This document shows positions 62,499 to 64,000 of a stretch of DNA of 64,000 bases, in pieces; positions within the stretch are counted from its first letter, which is position 1; each line of letters begins with the position of its first letter. Location: positions 2,806,001 to 2,870,000 of the forward strand of contig NZ_CP084930.1 in assembly GCF_023822065.1 (NCBI RefSeq), given 5' to 3'. The notes under the pieces were generated by a model. That model ran no database searches and was not told where the DNA came from. It saw nothing but the letters and a program-made list of their open reading frames with translations. Source of the stretch: Sphingomonas morindae (GTDB lineage Bacteria; Pseudomonadota; Alphaproteobacteria; Sphingomonadales; Sphingomonadaceae). A program made the position numbers and the translations under genes.

Positions 62499-64000
62499 TC
62501 CGGCGTCTGTTCGTCGCCGCGGCGCCGCTCGCGCTCGCGGCCTGCGCGGTCGGCCCCAATTACCAGCCGCCCAAGCTGGCGCCGGGCACGACCAAGGCCT
62601 TCGCCGAAAGCAACGCCAGCGCAATGCTCTCGAGCCAGCCGCTCGCCCCCAATTGGTGGCAGCTCTTCCAGGATCCGGTGCTCGACCGGCTGGTCGGCGA
62701 GGCCTTCGCCTATAATACCGATATCCGCCAGGCCGAGGCCAATCTCCGCCAGGCGCGTGGCGTGCTGCTGGAGCAGCGCGCCGGCCTCCTGCCCACCACC
62801 AGCATCTCCGGCAGCTATACGCATGGCCGGATCGGCACGGGGCAGATCAGCAGCTTCGGCGCCGGAACGGGTGCCGGCACCGGCACGGGCGTCGGCACCG
62901 GAACGGGCACCGGCACCGGAACGGGGATCGGCGTCGGCACCGGCACCGGCGGCGTTGGAACGGGCACGAGCGGGGTCGGCACGGGATCGACGCTGGGCGG
63001 GCTCACCTCGCCCGTCACCTATGATCTGTTCCGCGCCGGCTTCGATGCCAGCTACGAGGTGGATATTTTCGGCCGGGTGCGGCGCTCGATCGAGGCGGCG
63101 CGGGGCGAGGAACAGGCCGCCAAGGCGGCGCTGGACGCGGCGCGCATCTCGGTCGCGGCGCAGGTGGCGCAGAGCTATGCCGATGCCTGCGGCTATGCCG
63201 CCCAGGCCGATGTGGCGCGCGAGACGGCCCGGCTCCAGACCAACACGCTCTCGCTCACCCAGCGGCTGCTCGATGCCGGGCGCGGCACGCGGCGCGACGT
63301 GGATCAGGCGCGCGTCACGGTGGAGCAGGCGCTGGCTCAGGTGCCGCAGCTCGAAGCCGAACGGCGCGCGCAGCTTTATGCGATCGCGGCGCTTACCGGC
63401 CGCCCCGCCTCGGAAATCGATGGCGAGGCCTCGGTGTGCCGCCAGGTGCCGGTGATCCGCACCGTCATCCCCGTCGGCGACGGATCGGCGCTGCTGGCGC
63501 GGCGGCCCGATGTACGCCAGGCCGAGCGCACGCTCGCCGCCGATACGGCGCGTATCGGCATCGCCACATCGGCGCTCTTCCCGCGCGTCAGCCTGACCGG
63601 CTCGGTCAATACCAGCGGCCAGCATTTCAGCGACCTCGGCCACAGCAACGCGCTCGGCTTCTCGTTCGGCCCGCTCATCTCGTGGAGCTTCCCGAACATC
63701 GCGGTGGCCACGGCGCAGATCAAGCAGGCGCGCGCGGGCGCGGACGCCTCGCTCGCCGCCTTCCAGGGCACCGTGCTGACCGCGCTGCGCGAGACCGAAC
63801 AGGCGCTGGCGCGCTACGCCGCCGCGCTGGATCGGAACGCGGCGCTGCGCCGCGCGGCCGCGGCGGCCGATGATGCGGCCAACCAGTCGCAGCTGCGCTT
63901 CCGCTCCGGGCGCGACAATTTCCTGACCGTGCTCGTCGCGGAACAGGATCGCGCCTCGGCGCGCGCCGCGCTCGCCCAGTCGGATACGACGGTGGCGGAC
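62495..64000 (+). CDS. RND outer-membrane factor (OprM/NodT family), partial
   Basis: 502 codons are seen; the 3' end is beyond the window. Lipobox 'LALAACAVGPNYQPP' (Cys 17) is typical of OprM/NodT lipoproteins, followed by 'NWWQLFQDPVLDRLVGEAF' and two repeats of the TolC-like fold ('ADIRQAEANLRQARGV'-type helices; second half from 'LARRPDVRQAERTLAADTARIGIA'). 'RFRSGRDNFLTVLVAEQDR' marks the last conserved part. Residues 122-169 are a Gly-Thr-rich insertion in the first strand-loop-strand of the beta-barrel, which in this family is the outside loop. ATG 62495 overlaps the pump stop. Confidence 0.94.
62858..63001 (+). repeat. Gly-Thr coding repeat within the outer-membrane factor
   Basis: 144 bp of degenerate 6- and 12-bp units related to GGCACCGGAACG, encoding residues 122-169 made almost only of Gly, Thr, Val, Ala and Ser. 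Units are multiples of 3, so length changes keep the frame. It lies between 'SYTHGRIGTGQ' and 'TYDLFRAGFDASYEVDIFG', i.e. in the first beta-hairpin of the barrel. Confidence 0.88.

Noticed and set aside
62858-63001. Repetitive block considered as a CRISPR or VNTR locus outside genes
   Set aside because: The repeat is inside and in frame with the outer-membrane factor, has no unique spacers, and codes for Gly/Thr.

Overview
The window looks like chromosomal DNA of a high-GC alphaproteobacterium, most probably a sphingomonad (Sphingomonadales). Grounds: a CcrM-type GANTC methyltransferase with its RAMA domain, a DUF1465/RcdA-like protein, an ATP12 chaperone, a stand-alone aa3-oxidase subunit IV peptide, a DUF2171 protein, and dense gene packing with many 4-base ATGA start/stop overlaps. 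I see no tRNA, rRNA, CRISPR array or transposon.

Region 1 (1-23.9 kb) is a capsule-type polysaccharide locus of the ABC-transporter, Kdo-linked class. Reading down the minus strand it holds kpsF (kdsD), kdsB, a histidine phosphatase, a PhyH-like dioxygenase, a kpsC-like Kdo transferase lacking most of its first module, an unknown membrane protein, kpsS, a GT4 glycosyltransferase, kpsM and kpsE. A plus-strand pair (GT4 + methyltransferase) follows, then kpsT, an outer-membrane Wza/KpsD-type lipoprotein, a TPR protein, a 1245-residue three-domain glycosyltransferase, a GT34-like transferase, a polysaccharide pyruvyl transferase, a WcbI protein and a methyltransferase cut by the window edge. kdsA diverges from kpsF. 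Kdo synthesis genes, linker transferases, exporter and polymer enzymes are therefore together. The half beyond kpsC (below about 17.9 kb) has visibly lower GC than the Kdo half, as expected for an exchangeable serotype-type segment.

Region 2 (23.9-33.6 kb) carries glmM-thiD, a second copy of the same methyltransferase family, a gene-poor gap with a 35-residue membrane peptide, rnhB, and then ccrM-folP-GT4. ccrM is preceded by five GANTC sites in 90 bp. Next comes an NtrC-family regulator with altered Walker A and GAFTGA motifs, divergent from the oxidase subunit IV peptide.

Region 3 (34-57.9 kb) is mainly housekeeping: selO, gmk, an ATP12 chaperone, a HAD phosphatase, rluC, crcB, two related lipoproteins, nrdB and nrdA (separated by a DUF2171 gene and an M28 peptidase), a class I fumarase, an ABC-F protein, a SleB-type hydrolase, NUDIX, phosphoesterase and PEBP proteins, an HI0933 flavoprotein, a DbpA/DeaD-type helicase, Hsp20, the RcdA-like protein and phhB. 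Two NrdR-like boxes lie between nrdA and the fumarase gene.

Region 4 (58-64 kb) is a three-gene RND efflux operon with a TetR-type operator candidate upstream. Its outer-membrane factor runs off the right edge and has an unusual Gly-Thr repeat in what should be an extracellular loop.

No wholly new multi-gene system is evident. The least explained elements are the duplicated methyltransferase family, the KdsC gap filled by a histidine phosphatase, the shortened KpsC, the motif-deviant NtrC protein, the GANTC cluster, and the repeat-encoded efflux loop.
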